Notes: generated from the sequence alone by a model not told the origin. DNA of 6,917 bases from Campylobacteraceae bacterium (GCA_031290675.1 JAITNC010000010.1:1-6917), one strand, 5' to 3'; numbered from the stretch's first letter, positions 1 through 6,768 are shown. A program made the numbers and translations.

Positions 1-36
1 ATGATGGGAAAATAAATATTGAAAGTGTTATTAAAG

Positions 37-111
37 TGGCTCCGGATACTGGATTCGAACCAGTGACCAAGTGATTAACAGTCACCTACTCTACCGCTGA
101 GCTAATCCGGA
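37..111 (-). tRNA. tRNA-Asn (anticodon GUU)
   Basis: Read on the minus strand, this 75-nt stretch folds as a complete tRNA. It has a 7-bp acceptor stem (TCCGGAT with ATCCGGA), a 4-bp D stem, a 5-bp anticodon stem with loop CTGTTAA, a 5-nt variable region and a T arm with loop TTCGAAT. The discriminator base is G and the 3' CCA is encoded (37-39). The anticodon GTT (plus-strand 77-79) reads Asn codons AAC and AAU. The gene lies 86 nt downstream of the radical SAM gene in the same orientation and has its own promoter. Only 36 nt of 3' flank are in the window, so whether an element is integrated at its 3' end cannot be judged. Confidence 0.97.
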
Positions 112-128
112 ATGATTAAAGGAACGAA

Positions 129-157
129 ATTATAAGCAAAAACATCTTTAAAGTCAA
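129..157 (-). promoter_or_regulatory. sigma70-type promoter of tRNA-Asn
   Basis: On the minus strand there is a -35 TTGACT (152-157; 5 of 6 consensus bases), a 17-nt spacer, and a perfect -10 TATAAT (129-134). The predicted transcription start, near 121-123, lies about 10 nt before the mature 5' end of the tRNA at 111, as expected for a short RNase P-processed leader. The DNA upstream is very A/T-rich. This is the only promoter in the window with both boxes near consensus. Confidence 0.85.
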
Positions 158-197
158 TAGATTTTTGAGTAAAAATGCAAGAAAATATTAGATTTTT

Positions 198-1109
198 TTA
201 GCAAAGTTTGTAAAAGAGAACATTGGCGGCGGATATTTTCGTGATTTTGCCCTCCTCAAGCAGCCTCTCCAACCTCTTTTGGCTCTCATCATCAAGCAAG
301 TTTTGTACATCACGCTCGCTTTGCGGACGCATTTTCAACAGCCTCAAAATCTCCTCTTCGCTAAGATTTGAGGCGGATTTGCCGCCCTCTTCTCGCTTGG
401 CGATGAGCGTCGGGGTGTTTTTTATCTCACGTGATAATATCTCCAAAGTATCGTAACTCACGGCTTTGACTTTGTACGCGCTTGGTCTGTCTATGGTGCT
501 TATATCTACTCGGGCGGGCTTGACGAGGTTGATAATGGCGTTTAAAAGTATAAAATCATCTCTTGTGTCGTTGAAATTTTCTACTACCAAAATTTCAAGT
601 ACAAGCTCGTTTTTAAATACCCCGCTAAACTCCCGCATGCCCTCTATCATTTGCTCTAAATTGACGCTTTTGTGCGGTCGGTCAAGCTTTTTGAAGGTAT
701 TTGGCACGGCGGAATCAAGCGAGAGTTTGACTATGTCTATCCCCAAAAGTGCCTCTTGGACATTTTTGTCGTATATGCGCGAGCCGTTTGAGAGGATAAG
801 CAGTTTTTTGCCGCCCTTTAGCTTGTTTATCTCGCCAACAAGCTCTTTTAGGTGCGGATATAGCGTGGGTTCGCCGTTGGCTGTGAGTGTTATGACGTCT
901 ATGTCGGGAAATTTTCTCAACGCCTCAGCCAGCTCTTTTATAACGCCCTCAACGGACGGGGGATTTTGTATGATTTCTACTGTTTTCGCACCCCTCAGCT
1001 CACAATACAAACAGTCAAAATTGCACTGTTTCTCGTCCGGACTCAAGTCTATGCCAAGAGAACGTCCAAACCTTCTGGATAAAATGGGAGGGGATATAAA
1101 TTTTGCCAT
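198..1109 (-). CDS. radical SAM protein of unknown function
   Basis: The product is a 303-residue radical S-adenosylmethionine enzyme, presumably cytoplasmic. The [4Fe-4S] cluster motif CX3CX2C is at Cys29, Cys33 and Cys36, within CNFDCLYC. It is preceded by an SRRFGRSLGIDLSP segment (residues 11-24) and followed by a GEPT motif at 79-82, which matches the SAM-contacting GGE-like element of the fold. The catalytic barrel covers roughly the first 230 residues. Residues 248-303 are helical and charged, resembling a winged-helix module. The N-terminal segment recalls the COG0731-type Fe-S oxidoreductases, distantly related to TYW1; no substrate can be assigned. Although it follows hemE, it does not look like the HemN coproporphyrinogen dehydrogenase. 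The ATG shares one base with the hemE stop (TAATG) and has only a weak purine-rich stretch upstream, so translational coupling is likely. No terminator hairpin follows the TAA stop. Confidence 0.9.
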   Translation of the reverse strand: MAKFISPPILSRRFGRSLGIDLSPDEKQCNFDCLYCELRGAKTVEIIQNPPSVEGVIKELAEALRKFPDIDVITLTANGEPTLYPHLKELVGEINKLKGGKKLLILSNGSRIYDKNVQEALLGIDIVKLSLDSAVPNTFKKLDRPHKSVNLEQMIEGMREFSGVFKNELVLEILVVENFNDTRDDFILLNAIINLVKPARVDISTIDRPSAYKVKAVSYDTLEILSREIKNTPTLIAKREEGGKSASNLSEEEILRLLKMRPQSERDVQNLLDDESQKRLERLLEEGKITKISAANVLFYKLC

Positions 1110-2140
1110 TATCTTTTCGTGATTTCGTGAACAAGAGCGATAAAATACTTTGCATTTGCTACAGGCACATCGGGTAAAATGCCGTGTCCGAGGTTGAAAA
1201 TATGCCGCTCATTTTCCATCACGCCCGCTATATGCCGCACGCCCTCATCTATGGCTTTTTGGCTGTAAAGGCGGGTTGGTTCCATATTTCCCTGCAAAAC
1301 ATACCTGCTTCCAAGCTTCTCTTTCGCAAGCTCCAGCGGCGTAGACCAATCAACCCCAAACACATCAAACTCGCCGTCTATCTTGTCAAGATAACCGCTG
1401 ATGCCTTTTGGAAATACGATAATCGGCACGTGCGGATATTTGCCTTTCAGATAAGCGCTAAGCTCTTTCATATAACTCCAGCTAAACTCAAAAAACGCCT
1501 CTTCCTCAAGCGCCGATGCCCACGAGTCAAATATCTGCACAGCGTCCGCACCGCTTTTTATCTGCGCTTCCATATATAGCTTCAAGACATCGGTAACTTT
1601 TCGCAGTATAGCGTGCAAAAACGCCGGGTCTGTGTAGAGTAGTTTTTTGACTTTAGAGTATGTTTTGCTCCCGCTGCCTTCTATCATATAGGTAGCGAGC
1701 GTCCAAGGTGCGCCGCAAAAGCCTATCAGGGCTTTATCGGACGGGAGTTTCTCTTTGATGAGCTTGATAGTATCGTAAACGTAAGAGAGTTTCTCTGCGG
1801 CTTCCTCTACCACGAGCTTGTCCAAATCGCCACGTGAAAGTATGGGGCGTGGGAAAAGCGGTCCTTCTCCGGCGACAAACTTCAGCTGCATACCCATCTC
1901 AAGCGGCACGACCAAAATATCGCTAAAAAGTATAGCCGCATCAACGCCGAGTATATCTACAGGTTGAAGCGTTACCTCAGCAGCAAGGGCTGGATTTTTG
2001 CAAAGAGAGAGAAAGTCCCCTGCTCTCTCCCGCACTTTCATATATTCAGGCAGATAACGCCCTGCTTGACGCATCAACCAAACAGGAGTGTAAGAGGTCT
2101 TTTTGCCAAAACAGGCGTCAATAAATACCGTATCTTTCAT
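1109..2140 (-). CDS. hemE: uroporphyrinogen decarboxylase
   Basis: HemE removes the four acetate carboxyl groups of uroporphyrinogen III to give coproporphyrinogen III in cytoplasmic haem synthesis; it needs no cofactor. The 343-residue length is normal for the family. Signature 1, [15 protein letters not shown], is at residues 19-33 with substrate-binding Arg24 and Arg28. Signature 2, [16 protein letters not shown], is at 140-155. Asp74 in FSDILV matches the catalytic aspartate (human Asp86), Tyr151 matches human Tyr164, and His319 in [11 protein letters not shown] matches the conserved C-terminal histidine. All expected active-site residues are present, so the enzyme should be functional. 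The ATG overlaps the stop of the upstream membrane-protein gene by one base (TGATG). An AAAGG lies about 12 nt upstream, rather far, so initiation probably depends on coupling. Confidence 0.98.
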   Translation of the reverse strand: MKDTVFIDACFGKKTSYTPVWLMRQAGRYLPEYMKVRERAGDFLSLCKNPALAAEVTLQPVDILGVDAAILFSDILVVPLEMGMQLKFVAGEGPLFPRPILSRGDLDKLVVEEAAEKLSYVYDTIKLIKEKLPSDKALIGFCGAPWTLATYMIEGSGSKTYSKVKKLLYTDPAFLHAILRKVTDVLKLYMEAQIKSGADAVQIFDSWASALEEEAFFEFSWSYMKELSAYLKGKYPHVPIIVFPKGISGYLDKIDGEFDVFGVDWSTPLELAKEKLGSRYVLQGNMEPTRLYSQKAIDEGVRHIAGVMENERHIFNLGHGILPDVPVANAKYFIALVHEITKR

Positions 2141-2646
2141 CAGTGGTTATTGCCTTTACCTAAAAAGTAAAGTCCAACGCAAAGGGCGAGAATAGATATG
2201 GCAAAGTAAAGCATATCTATGCCGCTCGTAAAATTAAGATGTATGACACGCTGAAAAAAGCTCACGATAAGCACCATCACGATGACTTTGGCAACTTTAT
2301 CTTTCAGCTGGTCAAGCGAGTGAATCTCCAAAATCTTTGAGCTTTTCTCGTTCTCAACATTTTTTATCTCGCCGATAAAAAGCTCATATATACCAAAACT
2401 AAAGATGAGCATCACAATCGCCATCAGATACAAATCTATAGCTCCTATGATATCGCCCGTCACATCGGCGTGAAAATTTTCATGTGAGTACTCAGCGAAA
2501 AAAAACTTAAAAACTATCGTCCCTACGTGATATATATCGTAACTCGCTATGATAAATAAAATCACACCTCCGATGAGGCTGAAAATCACCGCGAGATACG
2601 AGACAAGGCGGCTTGACCAAAGAAAACTTCCAAAGTTCATCTTCAA
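2140..2646 (-). CDS. UPF0114 (YqhA-type) inner-membrane protein
   Basis: This small integral membrane protein has unknown function. Four hydrophobic segments are visible at about residues 14-36, 66-91, 118-136 and 143-162, with a polar loop at 92-117. [20 protein letters not shown] (70-89) and [20 protein letters not shown] (110-129) match the conserved core of UPF0114 (PF03350), and about 168 residues is the usual family length. There is no cleavable signal peptide. The start is uncertain: a TTG at 2646 lies 5 nt after a GAAGGG Shine-Dalgarno and overlaps the asd stop by four bases, while an in-frame ATG at 2640 would give a protein two residues shorter. The first is preferred on spacing. 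The 3' end overlaps the hemE start by one base. Nothing in the sequence ties it to amino-acid or haem synthesis. Confidence 0.88.
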   Translation of the reverse strand: MKMNFGSFLWSSRLVSYLAVIFSLIGGVILFIIASYDIYHVGTIVFKFFFAEYSHENFHADVTGDIIGAIDLYLMAIVMLIFSFGIYELFIGEIKNVENEKSSKILEIHSLDQLKDKVAKVIVMVLIVSFFQRVIHLNFTSGIDMLYFAISILALCVGLYFLGKGNNH

Positions 2647-3674
2647 TTTGACCCTTCAAGTTCTATCCATTTTTGCGCTATTCGCACGGCGTTTGTAGCC
2701 GCTCCGACACGTATCTGGTCTGCTACACACCAAAGGTGAAGGATATTGCCCTGAAAGTTGTCGTTTCTTATGCGCCCTACATATGTATAGTCGGTATCTG
2801 TCGCTATGAGCGGCATAGGGTATTTTTTAGCAGAGGGTTCGTCCACGACTACAACGCTTGGAGCGCTGCTTAGTATCTCTCTGGCTTTTGCCGCATCTAC
2901 ATCTTTCTCAAAATGGATAGTGATAGCCTCAGAGTGGCTTCTGAGCACCGGAACCCGCACACATGTCGCACTTACTTCTACATTTTTGTGCAAAATCTTT
3001 TGCGTTTCTTTGACCATTTTCATCTCTTCTTTTGTGTAGTCGTTTTCCAAAAACACATCTATATGAGGAATGAGGTTTAAGGCTATTTGATGTGGAAATT
3101 TCTCAGGTTTCACATCTCCCAGCCTAAACGCGAAAAACTCTTGCATCTGATACACAAGCTCTTCCATACCTCTTTTGCCAGCCCCGCTCACAGCCTGATA
3201 CGTGCTCACATCAACTCTTTTGATGCCAAAAGCGTCATCAAGCGGTTTTAGAACCTGCACCATCTGTATGGTAGAACAGTTTGGATTTGCTATGATACCT
3301 CTGCTTTTCCACTGAGATATATCCTCAGGATTGCACTCTGGAACTACCAAAGGTATATCGCTGTCCATTCTGAAATGGCTCGTGTTGTCTATGACGACTG
3401 CTCCGGCTTCTGCGGCGAACGGCGCAAATTGAGCCGACACACTGCCGCCTGCGCTGAAAAACGCTATATCTATCTCGTATTTTTCAAAGACATCTTCGGT
3501 CAATTTGACCACTTTGACGCTCTCGCCTTTGAACTCTATCTCACTTCCGGCACTGCGTTCACTCGCTAAAGGAAGAAGTGTTTTGATAGGAAATTTTTGC
3601 TCCTCAAGTATCCTGAAAAGCTCTTCCCCAACTGCGCCTGTAGCCCCTACAACTGCAACATTATATGTTCTCAT
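2643..3674 (-). CDS. asd: aspartate-semialdehyde dehydrogenase
   Basis: Asd reduces L-aspartyl-4-phosphate with NADPH to L-aspartate-4-semialdehyde. This is the branch point to lysine and diaminopimelate (hence peptidoglycan), threonine and methionine; it acts in the cytoplasm. The 343-residue protein begins with a Rossmann NADP-binding motif GATGAVG (10-16). The catalytic cysteine is Cys133 in NPNCST. SGAGKRG follows at 163-169, and the C-terminal catalytic region has Arg240 and His247 in RVPVLRSHSEA, so all key residues are present. The gene starts 2 nt after the gyrA stop, with AAAGGG as Shine-Dalgarno inside the gyrA 3' end, 9 nt before the ATG. It is therefore co-transcribed with gyrA. 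Its TGA lies within the overlapping start of the next gene. Confidence 0.98.
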   Translation of the reverse strand: MRTYNVAVVGATGAVGEELFRILEEQKFPIKTLLPLASERSAGSEIEFKGESVKVVKLTEDVFEKYEIDIAFFSAGGSVSAQFAPFAAEAGAVVIDNTSHFRMDSDIPLVVPECNPEDISQWKSRGIIANPNCSTIQMVQVLKPLDDAFGIKRVDVSTYQAVSGAGKRGMEELVYQMQEFFAFRLGDVKPEKFPHQIALNLIPHIDVFLENDYTKEEMKMVKETQKILHKNVEVSATCVRVPVLRSHSEAITIHFEKDVDAAKAREILSSAPSVVVVDEPSAKKYPMPLIATDTDYTYVGRIRNDNFQGNILHLWCVADQIRVGAATNAVRIAQKWIELEGSN

Positions 3675-3676
3675 TG

Positions 3677-6187
3677 TTATTCGCCCTTTGTATCTAATAT
3701 ACTACTATCGCCAACATCGCCTTCGCCCTCTTCGCCCTCAATCTCCTCTTCTTCTTTAGGGCATCTTGCGATACTGACCACTTTATCGTCGCCTTCCATA
3801 CTTACGACTTTTACGCCGCTCGTGTTGCGACCCGCTTTTCTTATCGTCTGCATATCAACTCTTATCATCTTGCCATTGCTCGTCAATGCCATCAAGTCTT
3901 TGCTCTCATCTACGATAACGACATCAACCAAATCTTTGGTTTTGCTTGTGAGTTTCATACAAATCACGCCTTTGCCGCCACGATGTTGAAGTCTGTACTC
4001 TTCAGCTGTCGTGCGTTTGCCTATACCGTTTTCGCTGACCGCGAGAAGCTCCTCTTGGTCGTTGTAGATAACAGCAGCTCCGACAACAAGGTCGTTTTTC
4101 TCTTTAAATCGTATACCCGTAACACCGCGCGCCGTTCGTCCGAGCTCTCTCGTGTCGCTAAGGTTGAACCTAACACACATACCTTTTTTCGTAACGATAA
4201 AGAGATTTTTCACTTCGTCCGTAACAACTCTCGCCGTTACAAGCCCATCATCATCGTCAAGCGTTATGGCTCGCACGCCCACTGAACGGATATTTTTAAA
4301 TTCGCTCAAATTGGTGCGCTTGATGATGCCGTTTTTCGTGAAAAACGCCAACGACTTGCTTTCGCTAAAGTCTGTCGTAGGTATGATAGCCATAATATTT
4401 TCTTCCGGCTGAAGCTGTATAAGGTTCACGACCGCCTTACCCTTAGCCGTTCTGCTGCCCTCTGGAATCTTATAGACTTTGAGCCAATACAACTGACCGC
4501 GGTCTGTTACAAACATAAGCGTGTCGTGCGTATTTGAGATAAAAAAGCTCTCTATAAAATCATCATCATAAGTCGTAACGGCTATCTTGCCTTTGCCGCC
4601 TCGTCTTTGCTTCTCGTAAAGCCTTGAAGGCACTCTTTTGATGTATCCTCTGTGGCTTATCGTAACTACCATAGGCTCGTTTACTATCAAATCCTCAATG
4701 TCAATATCATCATAATCATCAACTATCTCGGTCAATCTTGGAGATTTGAACTTCTCTTTTACCTCAATAAGCTCGCCTTTGATAATCTCGCTGAGTATAT
4801 CCTCGCTTTTGAGTATAGAGCCGAGTTTTTCCATCTCTGCGAGCAGCGCTTTAAGCTCGTTGTCTATCTTTTCTCTCTCAAGTCCCGTTAAACGTTGAAG
4901 CTTCATATCCAAGATAGCTCCCGCCTGCGCCTCGCTGAGTCCAAACTTCTCCATAAGTCCATCCCTAGCGCTTTGCGTATCTTCACTACCTCTGATAAGC
5001 GCTATAACAGCGTCTATGTTGTCAAGGGCTATCTTCAAGCCCTCTAAAATGTGCGCTTTGGCTTTGGCTTTTTCAAGCTCATATATCGTGCGGCGTATGA
5101 TGACCGTCTTGCGGTGTGTCAAAAATAGCTGCAAAAGCTCCAACAAAGAGAATATCTTAGGTTCTTTGTTGTGTATCGCAAGCATGATGACACCGAAAGT
5201 CTGCGAAATGCTCGTGGACTTAAAAAGGTTGTTCAGCACTATGTCGCTCATAGCTTCACGTTTTAACTCTATGACGACTCGTATACCGTCCCTGTCAGAC
5301 TCATCTCGTATCTCGCTGATACCGTCTAAGTGCTTCTCTTTCACAAGTTGAGCGACTTGCTCTATAAATCTCGCTTTATTGACTTGATAAGGTATCTCGT
5401 CTATGACGATGATATCTTTCTGTCCTTTTTTCTCCGTGTGCGTTTTCGCCCGCACTTTCATACGTCCACGACCTGTTTTATAAGCCTCTATGATGCCTTT
5501 TTTGCCGAAAATAACGCCACCGGTCGGAAAGTCAGGTCCGGGAATAACGCTCATCAACTCCTCAACGCTGATGTTGGGGTTGTCTATAGTCAGCAAAAGT
5601 GCGTCTATAAGCTCGCCCGGATTGTGCGGAGGAATATTTGTCGCCATACCTACGGCTATACCGCTTGAACCGTTCAACAAAAGGTTTGGCACACGTGCAG
5701 GAAGTACGGCAGGCTCGCTCAGGGAGTCATCGTAGTTTGGTGTAAAATCAACCGTATCTTTATCCAAATCCCTCAAAAGCTCCTCAGCCAAAGCAGTCAT
5801 ACGAGCTTCCGTATAACGCATAGCCGCTGCGCTGTCGCCGTCAACCGAACCGAAGTTTCCTTGTCCGTCTACCGCAGGCACTCTCATGGAAAACGGCTGT
5901 GCCATACGTACGAGCGCGTCATAAACCGCCACATCGCCGTGTGGGTGGTACTTACCGATAACATCGCCCACGATACGAGCCGACTTTTTATAAGGACTGC
6001 GGGAACCCACGCCCAAATCGTTCATCGCAAAGAGTATTCTTCTGTGGACAGGCTTCAAGCCATCTCTTGCGTCCGGAAGCGCACGCCCGATAATAACGCT
6101 CATAGAGTAATCAAGATAGCTGGTCTTGACTGAATCTTCTATGCTGATGGTCTGAATGTCTTGATTTTGCTCGAAAATATCGCTCAT
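3677..6187 (-). CDS. gyrA: DNA gyrase subunit A
   Basis: GyrA cuts and rejoins DNA in the GyrA2GyrB2 enzyme that introduces negative supercoils. From the ATG at 6187 it has 836 residues. The breakage-reunion domain contains [15 protein letters not shown] (36-50) and catalytic Tyr125 in AAAMRYTE. The C-terminal pinwheel begins after about 500 and carries the canonical GyrA box QRRGGKG (527-533), diagnostic of gyrase rather than topoisomerase IV. A strongly acidic tail covers about 812-836. The quinolone-determining segment reads [10 protein letters not shown] (81-90), with Val86 where E. coli has Ser83 and C. jejuni Thr86. A GTG at 6196 could extend the frame by three residues, but it overlaps the AAGGG Shine-Dalgarno that sits 8 nt before the ATG, so the ATG is chosen. 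It is the first gene of the operon. Confidence 0.98.
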   Translation of the reverse strand: MSDIFEQNQDIQTISIEDSVKTSYLDYSMSVIIGRALPDARDGLKPVHRRILFAMNDLGVGSRSPYKKSARIVGDVIGKYHPHGDVAVYDALVRMAQPFSMRVPAVDGQGNFGSVDGDSAAAMRYTEARMTALAEELLRDLDKDTVDFTPNYDDSLSEPAVLPARVPNLLLNGSSGIAVGMATNIPPHNPGELIDALLLTIDNPNISVEELMSVIPGPDFPTGGVIFGKKGIIEAYKTGRGRMKVRAKTHTEKKGQKDIIVIDEIPYQVNKARFIEQVAQLVKEKHLDGISEIRDESDRDGIRVVIELKREAMSDIVLNNLFKSTSISQTFGVIMLAIHNKEPKIFSLLELLQLFLTHRKTVIIRRTIYELEKAKAKAHILEGLKIALDNIDAVIALIRGSEDTQSARDGLMEKFGLSEAQAGAILDMKLQRLTGLEREKIDNELKALLAEMEKLGSILKSEDILSEIIKGELIEVKEKFKSPRLTEIVDDYDDIDIEDLIVNEPMVVTISHRGYIKRVPSRLYEKQRRGGKGKIAVTTYDDDFIESFFISNTHDTLMFVTDRGQLYWLKVYKIPEGSRTAKGKAVVNLIQLQPEENIMAIIPTTDFSESKSLAFFTKNGIIKRTNLSEFKNIRSVGVRAITLDDDDGLVTARVVTDEVKNLFIVTKKGMCVRFNLSDTRELGRTARGVTGIRFKEKNDLVVGAAVIYNDQEELLAVSENGIGKRTTAEEYRLQHRGGKGVICMKLTSKTKDLVDVVIVDESKDLMALTSNGKMIRVDMQTIRKAGRNTSGVKVVSMEGDDKVVSIARCPKEEEEIEGEEGEGDVGDSSILDTKGE

Positions 6188-6190
6188 CGT

Positions 6191-6228
6191 TTGCACCCTT
6201 AAATTTACAAAATTTATCGCAGATTATA
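6191..6228 (-). promoter_or_regulatory. gyrA operon promoter (-10) and ribosome binding site
   Basis: On the minus strand a perfect -10 TATAAT lies at 6223-6228, giving a predicted start near 6216 and a leader of about 29 nt before the gyrA ATG. No good -35 is found at 16-18 nt; the DNA upstream is A/T-rich, as is common for Campylobacterota promoters. The Shine-Dalgarno AAGGG (plus-strand 6196-6200) follows. A second TATAAT on the same strand at 6331-6336 also lacks a -35 and is a weaker alternative. The leader contains AAATTT twice (6201-6206 and 6210-6215), which may be simple A/T bias. Confidence 0.65.
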
Positions 6229-6345
6229 CTATTTTTATCTTTTGCATCTGCTAAAATAGCTGAAAAACACGCTAATTTTTACCAAACTCCAAGCACTTGC
6301 GACAGAATGCTTTTGAGACAAAAAGCAGATATTATAGCGTAAAAT

Positions 6346-6396
6346 TTGAGTTAATTTTTAATATTTCGGTTAAAATGTTTTATTCATTTAAAGGAT
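6346..6396 (+). promoter_or_regulatory. divergent promoter-like sequence and Shine-Dalgarno
   Basis: Facing away from gyrA, a -35-like TTGAGT (6346-6351) and a -10-like TAAAAT (6371-6376) are separated by 19 nt, which is slightly long. A strong Shine-Dalgarno AAGGAT (6391-6396) follows, 6 nt before the ATG at 6403. The combination and order are what is expected upstream of a real gene, yet the open frame that follows is only eight codons long. The ribosome-binding part is more convincing than the promoter. Confidence 0.5.
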
Positions 6397-6402
6397 AGCG
6401 AA

Positions 6403-6429
6403 ATGAAAAGCCCACTTGTGTCGTTGTAG
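6403..6429 (+). pseudogene. 5' remnant of a gene cut off by repeat DNA
   Basis: An ATG with a well-placed Shine-Dalgarno opens a frame reading MKSPLVSL and then TAG. The first five codons are unique DNA; from about 6420 the sequence is the first copy of the type A palindromic repeat, which supplies the stop. The simplest reading is that a gene divergent from gyrA lost everything but its start when repeat DNA entered or a deletion occurred. The original product cannot be recognised from so few residues. A functional short leader peptide, or a chance Shine-Dalgarno, remains possible. Confidence 0.35.
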
Positions 6430-6453
6430 CCTGTAATCAGGCGTGGCAATCCA
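6420..6453 (+). repeat. REP-like repeat type A, copy 1
   Basis: This diverged copy shares a block of 26 identical nt (6428-6453) with copy 2. The inner stem GCCTG/CAGGC around loop TAAT is intact. Its 5' arm has a one-base deletion and two substitutions compared with copy 2, so the outer stem is broken. One of these changes creates the TAG that ends the short frame starting at 6403. Confidence 0.75.
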
Positions 6454-6460
6454 GTATTTT

Positions 6461-6480
6461 GTCATGCTGAGGCGAAGCAC
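6461..6480 (+). repeat. REP-like repeat type B, copy 1
   Basis: The sequence starts GTCATGCTGAGGCGAAGCAC. A 4-bp stem, TGCT (6465-6468) with AGCA (6476-6479), is possible. It begins 7 nt after type A copy 1, the same spacing as between type A copy 2 and the third B copy. It runs into the eight-C tract. Confidence 0.65.
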
Positions 6481-6490
6481 CCCCCCCATT

Positions 6491-6510
6491 GTCATGCAGA
6501 GGCGTAGCCC
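6491..6510 (+). repeat. REP-like repeat type B, copy 2
   Basis: This copy differs from copy 1 at three of 20 positions (GTCATGCAGAGGCGTAGCCC). The changes fall in the stem arms and leave little pairing, so it looks like a degenerate copy. It lies between the two A-B units. Confidence 0.6.
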
Positions 6511-6516
6511 TCTCCC

Positions 6517-6551
6517 GTCATTGCGAGCCTGTAATCAGGCGTGGCAATCCA
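6517..6551 (+). repeat. REP-like repeat type A, copy 2
   Basis: This is the more intact copy. The inner stem GCCTG (6527-6531)/CAGGC (6536-6540) closes a TAAT loop, and an outer stem ATTGC (6520-6524)/GCAAT (6544-6548) is separated from it by a small internal loop. The two stacked stems are typical of REP-like palindromes. Confidence 0.75.
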
Positions 6552-6558
6552 CTCTTGT

Positions 6559-6583
6559 GTCATGCTGAGCTTGCGAAGCATCT
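6559..6583 (+). repeat. REP-like repeat type B, copy 3
   Basis: This is the longest B copy. It begins GTCATGCTGAGCTTGCGAAG, and a 5-bp stem ATGCT (6562-6566)/AGCAT (6577-6581) closes a 10-nt loop. Compared with copy 1 it carries a short insertion in the loop and one further stem pair. Confidence 0.65.
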
Positions 6584-6623
6584 GTGTTCTCTTGGGCTTT
6601 CTTTCATTCCTTTGCTTACTCTC

Positions 6624-6668
6624 TTTTTTGGTGCCACTTTCTTTTCCGAAAGAAAGTAGCCAAAGAAA
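6624..6668. repeat. imperfect palindrome with ACTTTCTTT/AAAGAAAGT core
   Basis: The core is a perfect 9-bp stem, ACTTTCTTT (6636-6644) with AAAGAAAGT (6649-6657), closed by loop TCCG. It continues past one mismatch through GC pairs at 6633-6634/6659-6660. Outer arms TTTTTTGG and CCAAAGAAA pair again beyond a small internal loop. The hairpin would form on either strand. Lacking a GC-rich base and a clean U-tract, it is a poor terminator and more likely part of a dispersed palindromic repeat. Confidence 0.65.
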
Positions 6669-6704
6669 CTCCCCCTAGTGTAACTGTCCTTCGGATACCC
6701 TGCA

Positions 6705-6757
6705 TTTCAATTTTTCGCCTATACGCAAGCGTATAAAGGCTTAAAATTATGTTGAAA
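6705..6757. repeat. long imperfect hairpin centred on TATACGC/GCGTATA
   Basis: The core TATACGC (6720-6726)/GCGTATA (6729-6735) is perfectly complementary, and GCC (6717-6719) pairs with GGC (6738-6740) beyond a two-base bulge. Beyond a 2x2 internal loop, AATTTT (6709-6714) pairs with AAAATT (6743-6748). Further out, TTTCAA (6705-6710, partly overlapping the previous arm) can alternatively pair with TTGAAA (6752-6757). It resembles a cruciform or RNA hairpin within repeat DNA. Confidence 0.6.
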
Positions 6758-6768
6758 ATCAACTTTGT

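Larger units (their letters stand above)
6420..6583. repeat. composite array of REP-like palindromic repeats
   Basis: Two kinds of short palindromic repeat alternate in the order A-B-B-A-B, separated by 6-10 nt. Type A (about 35 nt) and type B (20-25 nt) each can form a small hairpin. The A-7 nt-B unit occurs twice with a period of 97-98 nt, suggesting tandem duplication. Organisation in clusters of alternating palindromes resembles the BIME/REP elements of other bacteria. A run of eight C lies between the first two B copies. No coding frame of useful length is present on either strand. Similar GTCATTGC...GCAATCC repeats are scattered in many bacterial genomes, but their spread here cannot be judged from one window. 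Confidence 0.75.

Noticed and set aside
1..36. Possible start of a plus-strand gene at position 1 (ATG ATG GGA AAA TAA).
   Set aside because: The frame stops after four codons; only flanking A/T-rich DNA downstream of the tRNA is visible.
466..1122. Long open frame of 218 codons on the plus strand antisense to the radical SAM gene.
   Set aside because: Serine-rich, low-complexity composition is typical of the reverse strand of a real gene; the minus-strand protein has clear family motifs.
6188..6196. GTG start at 6196 for gyrA, adding three residues.
   Set aside because: The GTG overlaps the AAGGG Shine-Dalgarno that is correctly spaced for the ATG at 6187, and MSDIF is a normal GyrA N-terminus.
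6420..6583. CRISPR array.
   Set aside because: Repeats are of two kinds, diverged, and separated by only 6-10 nt, with no spacer-sized unique segments and no cas gene.
6616..6705. Minus-strand frame of 29 codons from an ATG at 6705, beginning MQGIRRTV.
   Set aside because: No Shine-Dalgarno, and most of it is translated palindromic repeat. Short frames of this kind are typical spurious calls in dispersed repeats.
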